Shown: positions 32,891 to 43,273 of the stretch, piece by piece | Layout of the letters: each line of letters begins with the position of its first letter | How positions within the stretch are numbered: position 1 is the first letter of the stretch | NCBI GenBank assembly: GCA_945897915.1 | Contig: CAMDGB010000011.1 | Location: forward strand, 1 to 64,000 | Direction: 5' to 3' | DNA: 64,000 nucleotides | From: Chryseobacterium gleum | GTDB lineage: Bacteria > Bacteroidota > Bacteroidia > Flavobacteriales > Flavobacteriaceae | Translations under genes and position numbers: made by a program | The notes under the pieces: model-generated | What the model was told of the DNA's origin: nothing | The model's database searches: none | What the model saw: only the letters and a program-made list of their open reading frames with translations

Positions 32891-35047
32891 ATGGCTAGAG
32901 AACTTAAATATACAAGAAATATTGGTATTGCTGCTCACATTGATGCTGGTAAAACAACAACAACTGAGCGTATATTATTCTATACTGGTAAATCACACAA
33001 AATTGGTGAAGTACATGATGGTGCTGCAACAATGGACTGGATGGCTCAAGAGCAAGAAAGAGGTATTACAATTACTTCAGCAGCTACAACTTGTGAGTGG
33101 AATTTTCCAACTACACAAGGTAAATTGTTGCCGGAATCATTACCTTATCACTTTAATATTATTGATACTCCTGGACACGTTGATTTTACTGTAGAAGTAA
33201 ACAGATCTTTACGTGTATTAGATGGTTTAGTTTTCTTATTTAGTGCAGTAGATGGTGTTGAGCCACAATCTGAAACTAACTGGAGATTAGCAGATCAATA
33301 CAAAGTACCGCGTATCGGTTTCGTTAATAAAATGGACAGACAAGGATCTAACTTTTTGATGGTATGTCAACAAGTAAGAGATATGTTAAAGTCTAACGCA
33401 GTTGCAATTACTTTACCTATTGGTGAAGAAAATGATTTCAAAGGTGTTGTTGATTTAGTAAAAAACCAAGCAATTGTTTGGGATGATGAGGGAATGGGAG
33501 CAACTTATGAAGTTGTTGATATTCCTAATGATATGCTTGATGAAGTAAAAGAATACAGAGATATCCTTATTGAAGCAGTAGCTGATTACGATGAGAACTT
33601 GCTTGATAAGTACATGGAAGATCCGGATTCAATTACTGAAGAAGAAATCAACATTGCATTAAGAGCTGCGGTTATGGATATGGCTATTATTCCTATGATT
33701 GCAGGTTCGTCTTTCAAAAATAAAGGTGTTCAATTCATGTTAGATGCAGTATGTAAATACTTACCATCTCCAATGGATAAAGAAGGAATCGAAGGAATTC
33801 ACCCTGATGACGCTGAATTATTAGAAGAAGATCAAACAAAAATATTACGTAAGCCTGATGTTAAAGAGCCATTCGCAGCTTTAGCATTTAAAATTGCTAC
33901 TGATCCATTCGTAGGTCGTTTAGCATTCTTCCGTGCTTACTCAGGTCGTTTAGATGCTGGTTCTTATGTGTTAAATACACGTTCTGGAAGTAAAGAAAGA
34001 ATTTCTCGTATCTATCAAATGCACGCTAACAAACAAAATCCAATCGAATATATCGAAGCTGGAGATATTGGAGCAGCAGTTGGTTTTAAAGATATCAAAA
34101 CTGGAGATACATTGTGTGATGAAAAACACCCAATTATTTTAGAGTCAATGAAATTCCCTGCACCAGTAATTGGTATTGCTATTGAACCAAAAACAAAAGC
34201 TGACGTAGATAAAATGGGTATGGCTTTAGCTAAATTAGCTGAAGAAGATCCAACATTTACAGTAAGAACTGATGAAGCTTCAGGTCAAACTATTATTTCA
34301 GGAATGGGTGAGTTACACTTAGATATTCTTGTTGATAGAATGAAACGTGAATTTAAAGTTGAAGTAAACCAAGGTGAGCCTCAAGTTGAATACAAAGAAG
34401 CGTTTACAAAAACTGCAACGCACAGAGAAACATACAAAAAACAATCTGGAGGTCGTGGTAAATTCGGTGATATCGTATTTACATTAGAGCCAGCAGATGA
34501 AGTTGATGGTAAAACTCCAAAAGGATTACAGTTTATCAACGCAGTAAAAGGTGGTAACGTTCCAAAAGAATATATTCCTTCAGTTGAAAAAGGTTTCCGT
34601 GAAGCTATGAAAACGGGTCCTTTAGCAGGATACCAAGTTGATAGTTTAAAAGTAACTTTAACAGACGGATCTTTCCACCCTGTCGATTCTGATGCACTTT
34701 CTTTTGAATTAGCAGCTAGAATGGGGTATAGAGAAGTAGCAAAAGCTGCAGGAGCTATCGTATTAGAGCCTATCATGAAAATGGAAGTAATTACACCAGA
34801 AGAAAACATGGGAGATATCGTAGGTGATATTAACCGTCGTAGAGGTCAGGTGAATGACATGGGTGACAGAAATGGCGCTAAAACTATCAAAGCAGATGTA
34901 CCATTATCAGAAATGTTTGGTTATGTAACTACATTAAGAACATTGTCTTCAGGTAGAGCAACTTCAACAATGGAGTTCTCACATTACGCTGAAACACCTG
35001 CTAATATTTCAGAAGCGGTAATTAAAAAAGCAAAAGGTAACGCTTAA
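32891..35047 (+). CDS. fusA: translation elongation factor G
   Basis: GTPase that drives translocation and, with RRF, ribosome recycling. The 718-residue chain has all five domains: G1 [16 protein letters not shown] (about 14-29), switch region [13 protein letters not shown]3 DTPGHVDF, G4 NKMDRQG, domain II with [13 protein letters not shown], domain III around [20 protein letters not shown], domain IV with the [11 protein letters not shown] region and YRE, and domain [20 protein letters not shown]. No tuf gene follows, unlike in proteobacteria. Confidence 0.98.
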   Translation: MARELKYTRNIGIAAHIDAGKTTTTERILFYTGKSHKIGEVHDGAATMDWMAQEQERGITITSAATTCEWNFPTTQGKLLPESLPYHFNIIDTPGHVDFTVEVNRSLRVLDGLVFLFSAVDGVEPQSETNWRLADQYKVPRIGFVNKMDRQGSNFLMVCQQVRDMLKSNAVAITLPIGEENDFKGVVDLVKNQAIVWDDEGMGATYEVVDIPNDMLDEVKEYRDILIEAVADYDENLLDKYMEDPDSITEEEINIALRAAVMDMAIIPMIAGSSFKNKGVQFMLDAVCKYLPSPMDKEGIEGIHPDDAELLEEDQTKILRKPDVKEPFAALAFKIATDPFVGRLAFFRAYSGRLDAGSYVLNTRSGSKERISRIYQMHANKQNPIEYIEAGDIGAAVGFKDIKTGDTLCDEKHPIILESMKFPAPVIGIAIEPKTKADVDKMGMALAKLAEEDPTFTVRTDEASGQTIISGMGELHLDILVDRMKREFKVEVNQGEPQVEYKEAFTKTATHRETYKKQSGGRGKFGDIVFTLEPADEVDGKTPKGLQFINAVKGGNVPKEYIPSVEKGFREAMKTGPLAGYQVDSLKVTLTDGSFHPVDSDALSFELAARMGYREVAKAAGAIVLEPIMKMEVITPEENMGDIVGDINRRRGQVNDMGDRNGAKTIKADVPLSEMFGYVTTLRTLSSGRATSTMEFSHYAETPANISEAVIKKAKGNA

Positions 35048-35058
35048 TTCTTAAGAAA

Positions 35059-35364
35059 ATGAGTCAAAAAATCAGAATAAAATTGAAATCTTACGATCAC
35101 ATGTTGGTAGACAAGTCTGCTGAGAAGATTGTAAAAACTGTAAAGAGTACAGGTGCTGTAGTAACGGGTCCAATTCCTTTGCCAACACACAAAAGAATTT
35201 TTACAGTATTACGTTCTCCACACGTAAACAAAAAGTCTAGAGAGCAGTTTGAATTAATGTCATATAAAAGACTTTTAGATATTTATAGTTCTTCTTCAAA
35301 AACGATTGATGCGTTAATGAAGTTGGAATTACCAAGTGGTGTAGAAGTAGAAATTAAAGTATAA
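35059..35364 (+). CDS. rpsJ: 30S ribosomal protein S10
   Basis: S10 (NusE), 101 residues, a 16S rRNA 3' domain protein that also joins transcription antitermination complexes. It begins [20 protein letters not shown] and includes [29 protein letters not shown] with the long loop. It sits 11 bases after fusA and is followed by a strong terminator, so here S10 belongs to the str transcript rather than to the rplC transcript. Confidence 0.97.
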   Translation: MSQKIRIKLKSYDHMLVDKSAEKIVKTVKSTGAVVTGPIPLPTHKRIFTVLRSPHVNKKSREQFELMSYKRLLDIYSSSSKTIDALMKLELPSGVEVEIKV

Positions 35365-35384
35365 CTTTATTTCATAATAATTAA

Positions 35385-35417
35385 AAAACCGAGTTGAAAT
35401 ACTACTCGGTTTTTTTA
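35385..35417 (+). terminator. terminator of the str operon
   Basis: AAAAACCGAGT / ACTCGGTTTTT around a 9-base loop, followed by a T run, 20 bases past the rpsJ stop. It separates the str group from the rplC-rplQ group. Confidence 0.9.
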
Positions 35418-35476
35418 TATTCTCAAGGGAAAAATACTAGATTTTTATTGTTTTTAAAAATAAGTTAATATTTATT

Positions 35477-35506
35477 TTTGAGAATAATAAAATATTTATA
35501 TATTTG
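35477..35506 (+). promoter_or_regulatory. promoter of the rplC (S10-spc-alpha) operon
   Basis: TTTG at 35477-35480, 18 bases, then TATATTTG (followed by C) at 35499-35506. The predicted start gives a leader of about 60 bases containing a hairpin. Confidence 0.7.
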
Positions 35507-35520
35507 CACCCTTGAAAAAA

Positions 35521-35538
35521 TTCAGCAATCGTGCTGAA
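35521..35538 (+). promoter_or_regulatory. hairpin in the rplC leader
   Basis: TTCAGCA-ATCG-TGCTGAA, a perfect 7-bp stem with a 4-base loop, in the 5' untranslated region about 10 bases from the predicted start. It is not followed by T and so is not a terminator. A ribosomal protein binding site for autoregulation is a reasonable guess. Confidence 0.45.
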
Positions 35539-35569
35539 AAATCAATGTTTAATTAAATAATATGTATTT

Positions 35570-36187
35570 ATGTCTGGGTTAATCGGAAGAAAAATCGGTA
35601 TGACTAGCATCTTTGACGAGAATGGAAAGAATATTCCATGCACCGTTATTGAAGCTGGACCATGCGTTGTGACCCAAGTCAGAACCAATGCAATTGATGG
35701 GTATGAAGCCCTTCAATTAGGTTTCGATGACAAAACTGAAAAGCATACAGTAAAAGCTGAAGAAGGTCACTTCAAGAAAGCTGGAACTGCTGCAAAGAAG
35801 AAAGTTGTTGAATTCCAAGGTTTTGATGCGGAGTTTAAGTTGGGAGATTCAATTGATGTAAACTTATTCGCTGAAGGTGAATTTGTGGATGTTGTTGGGA
35901 CTTCAAAAGGTAAAGGATTTCAAGGTGTTGTAAAACGTCATGGTTTCGGTGGGGTAGGTCAAGCCACTCACGGTCAACATAACCGTTTACGTGCGCCAGG
36001 ATCTGTTGGAGCGTCATCTTATCCTTCTAGAGTATTCAAAGGAATGAGAATGGCAGGAAGAATGGGTGGAGATAATGTAAAAGTTCAAAACTTAAAAGTT
36101 TTGAAAGTTGTTGCAGAGAAAAATCTTTTAGTAATTAAAGGGTGTGTACCAGGGTGCAAAAACTCTTATGTAATCATTCAGAAGTAA
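35570..36187 (+). CDS. rplC: 50S ribosomal protein L3
   Basis: 205-residue early-assembly protein near the peptidyl transferase centre. Starts [14 protein letters not shown], has the long extension with [19 protein letters not shown] and the [20 protein letters not shown] loop that reaches the active site. First gene of the large ribosomal operon; its TAA shares one base with the rplD ATG. Confidence 0.98.
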   Translation: MSGLIGRKIGMTSIFDENGKNIPCTVIEAGPCVVTQVRTNAIDGYEALQLGFDDKTEKHTVKAEEGHFKKAGTAAKKKVVEFQGFDAEFKLGDSIDVNLFAEGEFVDVVGTSKGKGFQGVVKRHGFGGVGQATHGQHNRLRAPGSVGASSYPSRVFKGMRMAGRMGGDNVKVQNLKVLKVVAEKNLLVIKGCVPGCKNSYVIIQK

Positions 36188-36816
36188 TGGAAGTAAAAGT
36201 TTTAGATATCAACGGAAAAGAAACAGGTCGTAAAGTAAATCTTGACGATACCGTTTTCGCTATAGAACCTAACAAACATGCTGTATATTTAGACGTTAAG
36301 CAATACTTGGCTAACCAAAGACAAGGGACGCATAAAGCTAAAGAAAGAGCAGAAGTTGCAGGTAGTACACGTAAAATTAAAAAACAAAAAGGTACAGGTA
36401 CTGCTCGTGCAGGATCAAAAAAATCTCCTTTATTCAAAGGTGGTGGTACTGTTTTTGGACCAAGACCAAGAAGTTATTCATTCAAATTGAATAAAAACTT
36501 AAAAAGATTAGCACGTAAATCTGCTTTTTCTATAAAGGCTTTGGAATCAAATATTCTTGTTGTTGAAGATTTTACTTTCGACGAACCAAACACTAAAAAA
36601 TTCATTAATGTATTGGGTTCTTTAGGGTTAGAAAACAAAAAATCTCTATTTATATTGGGTGATTCAAATAAAAATGTATATTTGTCGTCGCGTAATTTAA
36701 AAACAACTTCTGTTGTAACTAGCTCAGAATTAAGTACTTATGCGATTTTAAACGCAAAATGTTTGGTTCTTTTAGAAGGTTCAATTGAAGCGATAGAAGC
36801 TAATTTAAGTAAATAA
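36187..36816 (+). CDS. rplD: 50S ribosomal protein L4
   Basis: 209 residues starting [17 protein letters not shown]; the tunnel loop contains QRQGTHKAKERAEVAGSTRK and the KGTGTARAGS with GPRPRSYSFKLN blocks. L4 lines the exit tunnel and is an autoregulator in E. coli. The ATG overlaps the rplC stop by one base; an in-frame start 15 codons earlier lies inside rplC and is rejected. Confidence 0.98.
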   Translation: MEVKVLDINGKETGRKVNLDDTVFAIEPNKHAVYLDVKQYLANQRQGTHKAKERAEVAGSTRKIKKQKGTGTARAGSKKSPLFKGGGTVFGPRPRSYSFKLNKNLKRLARKSAFSIKALESNILVVEDFTFDEPNTKKFINVLGSLGLENKKSLFILGDSNKNVYLSSRNLKTTSVVTSSELSTYAILNAKCLVLLEGSIEAIEANLSK

Positions 36817-36824
36817 TTCAGATC

Positions 36825-37115
36825 ATGAGTGTTATTATCAAGCCAATTGTAACTGAAAAGTTAACTAAAGATGGTGAAGTTTTTAACCGTTTTGGTTTTA
36901 TAGTTGAAAAGAAGGCTAACAAAGTACAAATCAAACAAGCTGTTGAAGCTGCATTTGGTATTACTGTAGTTGCTGTAAGAACAATGAACTATAGAGCTGA
37001 TAGAAGTGTAAAATACACTAAAAGCGGATTAATCAGTGGAAAAACAAATGCTTACAAAAAAGCAGTTGTTCAAGTTAAAGAAGGAGAATCGATAGATTTT
37101 TATACTAATATCTAA
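36825..37115 (+). CDS. rplW: 50S ribosomal protein L23
   Basis: 96 residues; starts SVIIKPIVTEKLT, contains FIVEKKANKVQIKQAVEAAF and the Lys/Tyr loop. L23 sits at the tunnel exit and docks trigger factor and SRP. Ends 9 bases before rplB. Confidence 0.96.
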   Translation: MSVIIKPIVTEKLTKDGEVFNRFGFIVEKKANKVQIKQAVEAAFGITVVAVRTMNYRADRSVKYTKSGLISGKTNAYKKAVVQVKEGESIDFYTNI

Positions 37116-37124
37116 TATACAACA

Positions 37125-37949
37125 ATGTCAGTTAGAAAATTAAAACCTATTACCCCAGGTCAGCGTTTTAGAGTTGTTAATAGCTTTGACACTATTACAA
37201 CTGATAAGCCGGAGCGTTCATTGATCGCACCGAAAAAAAACTCTGGAGGTAGAAATAGTCAAGGAAAAATGACCATGCGTTATACAGGTGGTGGTCATAA
37301 ACAAAAGTATCGTTTAGTTGATTTTAAAAGAACAAAAGCTGGAGTTCCTGCTAATGTAAAAACAATCGAATACGATCCAAACCGTTCTGCATTCATTTCA
37401 TTATTATATTATGCAGATGGAGCAAAAACTTATGTTATTGCACAGAATGGTTTACAAGTTGGGCAAACTATAGTTTCAGGAGAAGATGCTTCACCAGAAA
37501 TTGGAAATGCGTTACCTTTAAGTAAAATTCCATTAGGAACAGTTATTTCTTGTATCGAATTAAGACCTGGTCAAGGTGCGGTAATCGCTCGTTCGGCAGG
37601 TACATTTGCTCAGTTAATGGCTAGAGATGGAAAATATGCAACAATTAAAATGCCATCAGGAGAAACAAGATTAATCTTGTTAACTTGCTCGGCTACAATT
37701 GGAGCAGTATCTAACTCTGACCACCAATTAGTAGTATCTGGTAAAGCAGGTAGGTCTAGATGGTTAGGAAGAAGACCTAGAACAAGACCAGTAGCTATGA
37801 ACCCAGTTGATCACCCTATGGGAGGTGGAGAAGGACGCTCTTCAGGAGGTCATCCACGATCAAGAAAAGGTTTGCCAGCTAAAGGTTATAGAACTCGTTC
37901 TAAGGTTAACCCGAGTAACAAGTATATTGTAGAACGTAGAAAGAAATAA
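37125..37949 (+). CDS. rplB: 50S ribosomal protein L2
   Basis: 274 residues with the SH3-like and OB-like domains and the conserved C-terminal [20 protein letters not shown] (about 219-238), in which the histidine near the peptidyl transferase centre is retained. Typical start [15 protein letters not shown]. Confidence 0.98.
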   Translation: MSVRKLKPITPGQRFRVVNSFDTITTDKPERSLIAPKKNSGGRNSQGKMTMRYTGGGHKQKYRLVDFKRTKAGVPANVKTIEYDPNRSAFISLLYYADGAKTYVIAQNGLQVGQTIVSGEDASPEIGNALPLSKIPLGTVISCIELRPGQGAVIARSAGTFAQLMARDGKYATIKMPSGETRLILLTCSATIGAVSNSDHQLVVSGKAGRSRWLGRRPRTRPVAMNPVDHPMGGGEGRSSGGHPRSRKGLPAKGYRTRSKVNPSNKYIVERRKK

Positions 37950-37955
37950 TAAGAT

Positions 37956-38234
37956 ATGGCACGTTCATTAAAAAAAGGACCATTTGTACACTTTAAATTA
38001 GAGAAAAAAGTACAAGAGAATATAGAAGGTGGAAATAAAAATGTTGTGAAGACTTGGTCTAGAGCATCTATGATTATTCCAGATTTTGTAGGACAAACTA
38101 TCGCTGTTCACAATGGCCGTCAATTCGTTCCAGTTTATGTAACTGAGAACATGGTGGGTCATAAATTAGGAGAATTCTCACCAACAAGATCTTTTAGAGG
38201 TCACGCGGGTGCGAAAAATAAAGGTAAAAAATAA
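37956..38234 (+). CDS. rpsS: 30S ribosomal protein S19
   Basis: 92 residues; [39 protein letters not shown] and [15 protein letters not shown] are intact. Located in the head of the 30S subunit with S13. Six bases after rplB. Confidence 0.97.
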   Translation: MARSLKKGPFVHFKLEKKVQENIEGGNKNVVKTWSRASMIIPDFVGQTIAVHNGRQFVPVYVTENMVGHKLGEFSPTRSFRGHAGAKNKGKK

Positions 38235-38240
38235 GAAGTC

Positions 38241-38651
38241 ATGGGAGTTCGTAAAAGAGAAGCCGCTGACGCAAGAAAAGAAGCTAATAAGCAAATTGCG
38301 TTTGCAAAATTAAATAACTGCCCTTCTTCACCTAGAAAAATGCGCTTAGTTGCGGATCAAGTAAGAGGTCAGAAGGTAGAAAATGCTCTTAATATATTAA
38401 GATTCAGTCCAAAAGAAGCTTCAAAAAAATTAGAGAAATTAGTTTTATCAGCTATCGCCAATTGGTCAGCTAAAAACGAAGGATCTAGTATGGAAGACGC
38501 TGGCTTATTTATAAAAGAGATTCGCGTTGATGGTGGTATGATGTTAAAAAGATTACGTCCTGCACCTCAAGGTAGAGCACACAGAATTAGAAAACGTTCT
38601 AATCACGTAACCGTGGTTTTAGGAGCTATCAATAACACACAAAGTAATTAA
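38241..38651 (+). CDS. rplV: 50S ribosomal protein L22
   Basis: 136 residues. Core [20 protein letters not shown] (about 29-48), with the tunnel beta-hairpin [20 protein letters not shown] (about 99-118). The N-terminal 20 residues ([20 protein letters not shown]) are the usual Bacteroidota extension. Confidence 0.97.
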   Translation: MGVRKREAADARKEANKQIAFAKLNNCPSSPRKMRLVADQVRGQKVENALNILRFSPKEASKKLEKLVLSAIANWSAKNEGSSMEDAGLFIKEIRVDGGMMLKRLRPAPQGRAHRIRKRSNHVTVVLGAINNTQSN

Positions 38652-38659
38652 TTAACAGT

Positions 38660-39400
38660 ATGGGACAAAAGACAAATCCAATAGGAAACAGACTTGGTAT
38701 CATCAGAGGATGGGACTCAAACTGGTATGGTGGAAATGATTACGGGGATAAAATCGCCGAAGATTATAAAATCAGAAAGTATATCCATGCACGTTTAACG
38801 AAAGCTAGTGTATCAAAAATAATTATCGAGAGAACTTTAAAACTTGTAACCGTTACTATCACTACTGCTAGACCTGGTATTATTATCGGAAAAGGCGGAC
38901 AAGAGGTAGACAAGTTAAAAGAAGAACTTAAGAAAATTACCGATAAGGAAATTCAAATTAACATTTTCGAAATCAAAAGACCTGAATTAGATGCTTACTT
39001 AGTCGGTAACTCTATTGCTCGTCAAATCGAAAGTCGTATTTCTTACAGAAGAGCTATCAAAATGGCTATCGCAGCAGCAATGAGAATGAATGCAGAAGGA
39101 ATTAAGGTTCTTATTTCTGGTCGTTTAAATGGTGCAGAGATGGCGCGTTCTGAAGGCTTCAAAGAAGGAAGAATTCCATTATCAACTTTCAGAGCAGACA
39201 TTGATTATGCATTATCTGAAGCACATACTACTTATGGTAGAATGGGAATCAAAGTATGGATAATGAAGGGTGAAGTTTATGGTAAAAGAGATTTATCTCC
39301 ATTAGTAGGTATGGACAAAAAAGGTCCAAAATCTTCTGAAAGAGGTGGTTTTGATTCAAAAGGAAAAGGCGGTAAACCAGCTCCACGCAAAAGAAAGTAA
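38660..39400 (+). CDS. rpsC: 30S ribosomal protein S3
   Basis: 246 residues with the KH domain ([17 protein letters not shown], about 74-90), the C-terminal S3 domain ([18 protein letters not shown]) and a Gly/Lys-rich tail. It forms part of the mRNA entry channel. Confidence 0.97.
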   Translation: MGQKTNPIGNRLGIIRGWDSNWYGGNDYGDKIAEDYKIRKYIHARLTKASVSKIIIERTLKLVTVTITTARPGIIIGKGGQEVDKLKEELKKITDKEIQINIFEIKRPELDAYLVGNSIARQIESRISYRRAIKMAIAAAMRMNAEGIKVLISGRLNGAEMARSEGFKEGRIPLSTFRADIDYALSEAHTTYGRMGIKVWIMKGEVYGKRDLSPLVGMDKKGPKSSERGGFDSKGKGGKPAPRKRK

Positions 39401-39421
39401 TTTTTTAAATTAAAAGACAAA

Positions 39422-39841
39422 ATGTTACAACCTAAAAGAACAAAATATCGTAAGGTACAAAAGGGAAGAATGAAAGGTAATTCTCAAAGAGGACACATCC
39501 TTTCAAACGGAATGTTTGGTATTAAATCTATGGATTCTTCTTTTATCACGTCTCGTCAAATTGAAGCATCTCGTATTGCTGCAACTCGTTACATGAAAAG
39601 AGAGGGTCAATTATGGATCAAAATATTTCCAGACAAACCTATTACAAAAAAACCACTTGAGGTACGTATGGGTAAAGGAAAAGGGGCAGTCGAATATTGG
39701 GCTGCTGTTGTAAAACCAGGAAAAATTATGTTTGAAGTAGGTGGAGTGCCTATCTCAATAGCTAAAGAGGCATTACGTCTTGCAGCACAAAAACTTCCTG
39801 TAAAAACTAAGTTTATCGTTGCTAGAGATTTCGAAGAATAA
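39422..39841 (+). CDS. rplP: 50S ribosomal protein L16
   Basis: 139 residues. [63 protein letters not shown] are intact. L16 helps position the A-site tRNA. 21 bases after rpsC. Confidence 0.97.
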   Translation: MLQPKRTKYRKVQKGRMKGNSQRGHILSNGMFGIKSMDSSFITSRQIEASRIAATRYMKREGQLWIKIFPDKPITKKPLEVRMGKGKGAVEYWAAVVKPGKIMFEVGGVPISIAKEALRLAAQKLPVKTKFIVARDFEE

Positions 39842-39853
39842 TAAAAATTAATT

Positions 39854-40045
39854 ATGAAACAATCTGAAATAAAAAATCTATCTGTAGCTGACTTACAAGC
39901 AAAGCTTGTTCAGGTAAAGAAAACGTATAACGACCTTAAAATGGCTCATGCTATTTCTCCAATAGAGAATCCGCTTCAAATGAGAACATTAAGAAGATCA
40001 GTGGCAAGAATTGCTACTGAAATTACTAAAAGAGAGTTACAATAA
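39854..40045 (+). CDS. rpmC: 50S ribosomal protein L29
   Basis: 63 residues in two helices: SEIKNLSVADLQAKLVQVKK and IENPLQMRTLRRSVARIAT with the conserved Pro/Arg residues. Tunnel-exit protein next to L23. Confidence 0.95.
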   Translation: MKQSEIKNLSVADLQAKLVQVKKTYNDLKMAHAISPIENPLQMRTLRRSVARIATEITKRELQ

Positions 40046-40062
40046 TTGTATTCTGCTGAAAG

Positions 40063-40320
40063 ATGGAAAAAAGAAATTTAAGAAAAGAAAGAGTTGGTGT
40101 TGTTACTAGTAATAAAATGGATAAATCTATTGTTATTTCAGAAACAAAAAGAGTAAAACACCCTATGTATGGTAAGTTCGTGTTGAAAACTAAGAAATAT
40201 GTTGCACACGACGAAACAAACGACTGTAATATTGGTGATACTGTAAAGATTAGCGAAACGCGTCCTTTAAGTAAAACAAAATGTTGGAGATTAGTTGAAA
40301 TTATTGAAAGAGCTAAGTAA
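40063..40320 (+). CDS. rpsQ: 30S ribosomal protein S17
   Basis: 85 residues, OB fold. [39 protein letters not shown] and [20 protein letters not shown] are the family motifs. Ends 2 bases before rplN. Confidence 0.96.
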   Translation: MEKRNLRKERVGVVTSNKMDKSIVISETKRVKHPMYGKFVLKTKKYVAHDETNDCNIGDTVKISETRPLSKTKCWRLVEIIERAK

Positions 40321-40322
40321 TT

Positions 40323-40691
40323 ATGGTACAACAAGAATCAAGATTAAAAGTAGCAGATAACACAGGAGCAAAAGAAGTTTTGACTATCCGTGTCTTAGGT
40401 GGAACGAAACGTCGTTACGCATCTGTAGGTGATAAAATTGTAGTTTCAATAAAAGACGCAGCTCCTAACAGTAATGTAAAAAAAGGATCTGTTTCAACTG
40501 CAGTTGTAATACGTACCAAAAAAGAAGTGAGAAGAGCCGATGGTTCATACATTAGATTTGATGATAACGCATGCGTGTTATTAAATGCTGGTGGTGAAAT
40601 GAGAGGTACTCGTGTTTTTGGTCCAGTAGCTAGAGAACTTCGTGAAAAACAATTCATGAAAATTGTATCATTAGCACCTGAGGTGCTTTAA
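40323..40691 (+). CDS. rplN: 50S ribosomal protein L14
   Basis: 122 residues, the exact family length. [38 protein letters not shown] and [15 protein letters not shown] are intact. It forms part of the intersubunit bridge B8. Confidence 0.98.
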   Translation: MVQQESRLKVADNTGAKEVLTIRVLGGTKRRYASVGDKIVVSIKDAAPNSNVKKGSVSTAVVIRTKKEVRRADGSYIRFDDNACVLLNAGGEMRGTRVFGPVARELREKQFMKIVSLAPEVL

Positions 40692-40702
40692 TTCTCAAGG
40701 AA

Positions 40703-41017
40703 ATGATGAAAATTAAAATAAAATCAGGTGACCTAGTAAGAGTCAATTCTGGTGATCATAAAGGACAAGAAGGTAAAGTTTTACGTGTAATTCGCGATAA
40801 AAACAAAGCTGTAGTGGAAGGATTAAACATGGTTTCAAAACATACGAAACCAAGTGCAAAAAGCCCACAAGGTGGAATCGTGAAAAAAGAAGCTCCTATT
40901 CATATTTCTAACTTAGCGTTATTAGACGCTAAAACTAAAGAAACTTCTAAAGTTGGTTTTAGAATGGATGGAGAAACAAAAGTAAGATTTTCAAAAAAAT
41001 CTAATCAAGTTATATAG
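40703..41017 (+). CDS. rplX: 50S ribosomal protein L24
   Basis: 104 residues with a KOW motif ([20 protein letters not shown], about 6-25) and [20 protein letters not shown]. Assembly initiator of the large subunit. The gene begins ATGATG; the second ATG is an equal alternative. Ends 2 bases before rplE. Confidence 0.96.
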   Translation: MMKIKIKSGDLVRVNSGDHKGQEGKVLRVIRDKNKAVVEGLNMVSKHTKPSAKSPQGGIVKKEAPIHISNLALLDAKTKETSKVGFRMDGETKVRFSKKSNQVI

Positions 41018-41019
41018 TT

Positions 41020-41571
41020 ATGGGATACTTACCAAGACTAAAGGAAGAATATAAAAGCAGAATAGTTGCTGCTTTGAAAGAAGAATTTGGTTACAAAAAT
41101 GTAATGCAAGTTCCAAAATTGGAAAAAATTGTTATTAGCCGCGGCGTAGGTGCTGCAGTGTCTGACAAAAAATTAGTAGATTACGCTGTTGATGAGTTAA
41201 CTAAAATTACAGGTCAAAGAGCAGTTGCTACAATTTCAAAGAAAGACGTTGCTTCATTCAAACTAAGAAAAGGAATGCCAATTGGTGCTAAAGTAACTTT
41301 ACGTGGAGAAAGAATGTATGAGTTTTTAGATAGACTTATTACTTCATCTTTACCTCGTGTAAGAGATTTTGGTGGGATTAAATCTACTGGATTTGATGGA
41401 AGAGGTAATTATAACTTAGGTGTACTTGAGCAAATCATTTTCCCAGAAATTGATATTGATAAAGTAAACAAAATTTCAGGAATGGATATTACTTTTGTTA
41501 CCTCTGCTGATACAGATAAAGAAGCGAAATCATTATTAACCGAATTAGGTTTACCTTTCAAAAAGAACTAA
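41020..41571 (+). CDS. rplE: 50S ribosomal protein L5
   Basis: 183 residues; [60 protein letters not shown] and [10 protein letters not shown] are conserved. It binds 5S rRNA and contacts P-site tRNA. Three bases before rpsN. Confidence 0.97.
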   Translation: MGYLPRLKEEYKSRIVAALKEEFGYKNVMQVPKLEKIVISRGVGAAVSDKKLVDYAVDELTKITGQRAVATISKKDVASFKLRKGMPIGAKVTLRGERMYEFLDRLITSSLPRVRDFGGIKSTGFDGRGNYNLGVLEQIIFPEIDIDKVNKISGMDITFVTSADTDKEAKSLLTELGLPFKKN

Positions 41572-41574
41572 GTT

Positions 41575-41844
41575 ATGGCAAAAGAATCAATGAAAGCCCG
41601 TGAGGTTAAAAGACAAGCTGTTGTAGATAAGTATGCTGAAAAAAGAAAAGCTTTGAAAAAAGCTGGAGATTATGAAGCTTTACAAAAATTACCTAAAAAT
41701 GCTTCGCCAATTCGTTTACACAATCGTTGTAAATTAACTGGTAGACCAAGAGGGTATATGCGTCAATTCGGTCTTTCACGTGTTACATTCCGTGAAATGG
41801 CTAATCAAGGGTTAATACCAGGAGTTAAAAAAGCTTCTTGGTAA
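41575..41844 (+). CDS. rpsN: 30S ribosomal protein S14 (zinc-independent type)
   Basis: 89 residues, the long form without the CxxC zinc ribbon. Core [20 protein letters not shown] (about 54-73) and [22 protein letters not shown]. Only one cysteine remains. A 104-base gap with a probable internal promoter follows before rpsH. Confidence 0.97.
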   Translation: MAKESMKAREVKRQAVVDKYAEKRKALKKAGDYEALQKLPKNASPIRLHNRCKLTGRPRGYMRQFGLSRVTFREMANQGLIPGVKKASW

Positions 41845-41868
41845 TCTCGCAAAAAGTTATTACTTTTG
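41838..41868 (+). promoter_or_regulatory. internal promoter before rpsH
   Basis: TTG at 41838-41840, 20 bases, then TACTTTTG (followed by C) at 41861-41868, in an otherwise tightly packed operon. It would start a transcript with a leader of about 75 bases in front of rpsH. The 104-base gap is the longest within the operon. Confidence 0.5.
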
Positions 41869-41948
41869 CAAACCAAAAAATAATTTTAATTGGTTAAAGG
41901 TTCAGGAAGTGAGTGCTTTTTGAAAACCATAATCGCAAATTTATACAT

Positions 41949-42347
41949 ATGTATACAGATCCAATTGCCGATTATCTTACTAGAGTAAGAAATGCAGCTA
42001 GAGTAAATCACAAAGTGGTTGAAATTCCTGCTTCAAACTTGAAAAAAGAAATCACAAAGATTTTATTCGATCAAGGATATATCTTAAGTTACAAGTTTGA
42101 AGACGCTACTGTTCAAGGTACTATCAAAATCGCTTTAAAGTATGATAAAGATACTAAAGAGTCTGTAATTAAAGATATCCAAAGGATTAGTAAACCAGGT
42201 TTACGTAAATATGCAAGTTCTACGAATATCCCAAGAATTTTAAATGGTTTAGGTATCGCTATCGTGTCAACTTCTAAAGGAGTGATGACTGGTAAAATGG
42301 CTAAACAATTAAATGTTGGTGGTGAAGTAATTTGTTACGTATACTAA
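41949..42347 (+). CDS. rpsH: 30S ribosomal protein S8
   Basis: 132 residues beginning [17 protein letters not shown], ending with GGEVICYVY; the 16S rRNA-binding [20 protein letters not shown] block is intact. S8 is the translational repressor of the spc operon in E. coli. The ATG at 41949 gives the family N-terminus; an in-frame start 12 codons earlier is rejected. Confidence 0.97.
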   Translation: MYTDPIADYLTRVRNAARVNHKVVEIPASNLKKEITKILFDQGYILSYKFEDATVQGTIKIALKYDKDTKESVIKDIQRISKPGLRKYASSTNIPRILNGLGIAIVSTSKGVMTGKMAKQLNVGGEVICYVY

Positions 42348-42365
42348 TTTTAAAGACCATATAAG

Positions 42366-42908
42366 ATGTCAAGAATAGGTAAAAATCCAATTGCAATTCC
42401 AGCAGGAGTAACTGTAGAGGTTAAAGATGCTGTTGTTACAGTAAAAGGAAAATTAGGCGAGCTTACTCAGGAATATTCTGATGTAACGATCAAAATTGAA
42501 GATAACAATGTTATCGTTGAACGTTCATCTGACCATAAGAATGAGAGAGCGAAACACGGACTTTATCGCTCATTAATCAATAACATGATTATTGGAGTAG
42601 CAGACGGTTTCACAAAAGAATTAGAATTAGTTGGAGTAGGATATAGAGCATCAAACCAAGGGCAAAAATTAGATTTAGCTTTAGGTTTTTCACACAATAT
42701 CGTACTAGAGGTAGTATCTGAAGTAAATGTTGAAACCATCTCGGAAAAAGGTAAAAATCCGATAGTGAAATTAACTTCATTTGACAAACAATTATTAGGA
42801 CAAGTTGCTGCTAAAATCAGAGCTTTCCGTAAACCAGAACCGTACAAAGGTAAAGGGGTTAAGTTTGTAGGTGAGGAAGTAAGAAGAAAAGCAGGTAAAT
42901 CAGCTTAA
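42366..42908 (+). CDS. rplF: 50S ribosomal protein L6
   Basis: 180 residues, two repeated domains. [20 protein letters not shown] at the start, [20 protein letters not shown] in the middle and the C-terminal [20 protein letters not shown]. Located near the sarcin-ricin loop. Confidence 0.97.
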   Translation: MSRIGKNPIAIPAGVTVEVKDAVVTVKGKLGELTQEYSDVTIKIEDNNVIVERSSDHKNERAKHGLYRSLINNMIIGVADGFTKELELVGVGYRASNQGQKLDLALGFSHNIVLEVVSEVNVETISEKGKNPIVKLTSFDKQLLGQVAAKIRAFRKPEPYKGKGVKFVGEEVRRKAGKSA

Positions 42909-42919
42909 ATTATAAAGTT

Positions 42920-43270
42920 ATGTCATTAACAAAATCTGAAAGAAGACAAAGAATACAGTTTAGAATTAGAAAGACTGTAAGCGGAACTGCTGCTCAACCT
43001 AGACTTTCTGTTTATAGAAGCAATAAAGAAATCTATGCACAAATCATAGATGACGTAAACGGTGTTACTTTAGTTGCTGCTTCATCGAGAGATAAAGGAG
43101 TTACTGCAGGTACTAAAATCGAAACTGCAAATGCAGTTGGTAAATTGATCGCTGAAAAAGCACTTAAAGCTGGTGTTTCTACTATCTCTTTTGATAGAGG
43201 AGGAAACTTATACCACGGACGAGTAAAATCGTTAGCTGAAGGCGCTAGAGAAGCGGGACTTAAATTCTAA
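42920..43270 (+). CDS. rplR: 50S ribosomal protein L18
   Basis: 116 residues; basic N-terminus, [18 protein letters not shown] (about 27-44) and [20 protein letters not shown] with the usual end REAGLKF. 5S rRNA-binding protein. Confidence 0.97.
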   Translation: MSLTKSERRQRIQFRIRKTVSGTAAQPRLSVYRSNKEIYAQIIDDVNGVTLVAASSRDKGVTAGTKIETANAVGKLIAEKALKAGVSTISFDRGGNLYHGRVKSLAEGAREAGLKF

Positions 43271-43273
43271 GGT

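Noticed and set aside
34381-34809. 142-codon open frame on the minus strand inside fusA
   Set aside because: Lies fully antisense to a highly conserved EF-G region; its product looks like a mirror of fusA codon bias with no recognisable motif.
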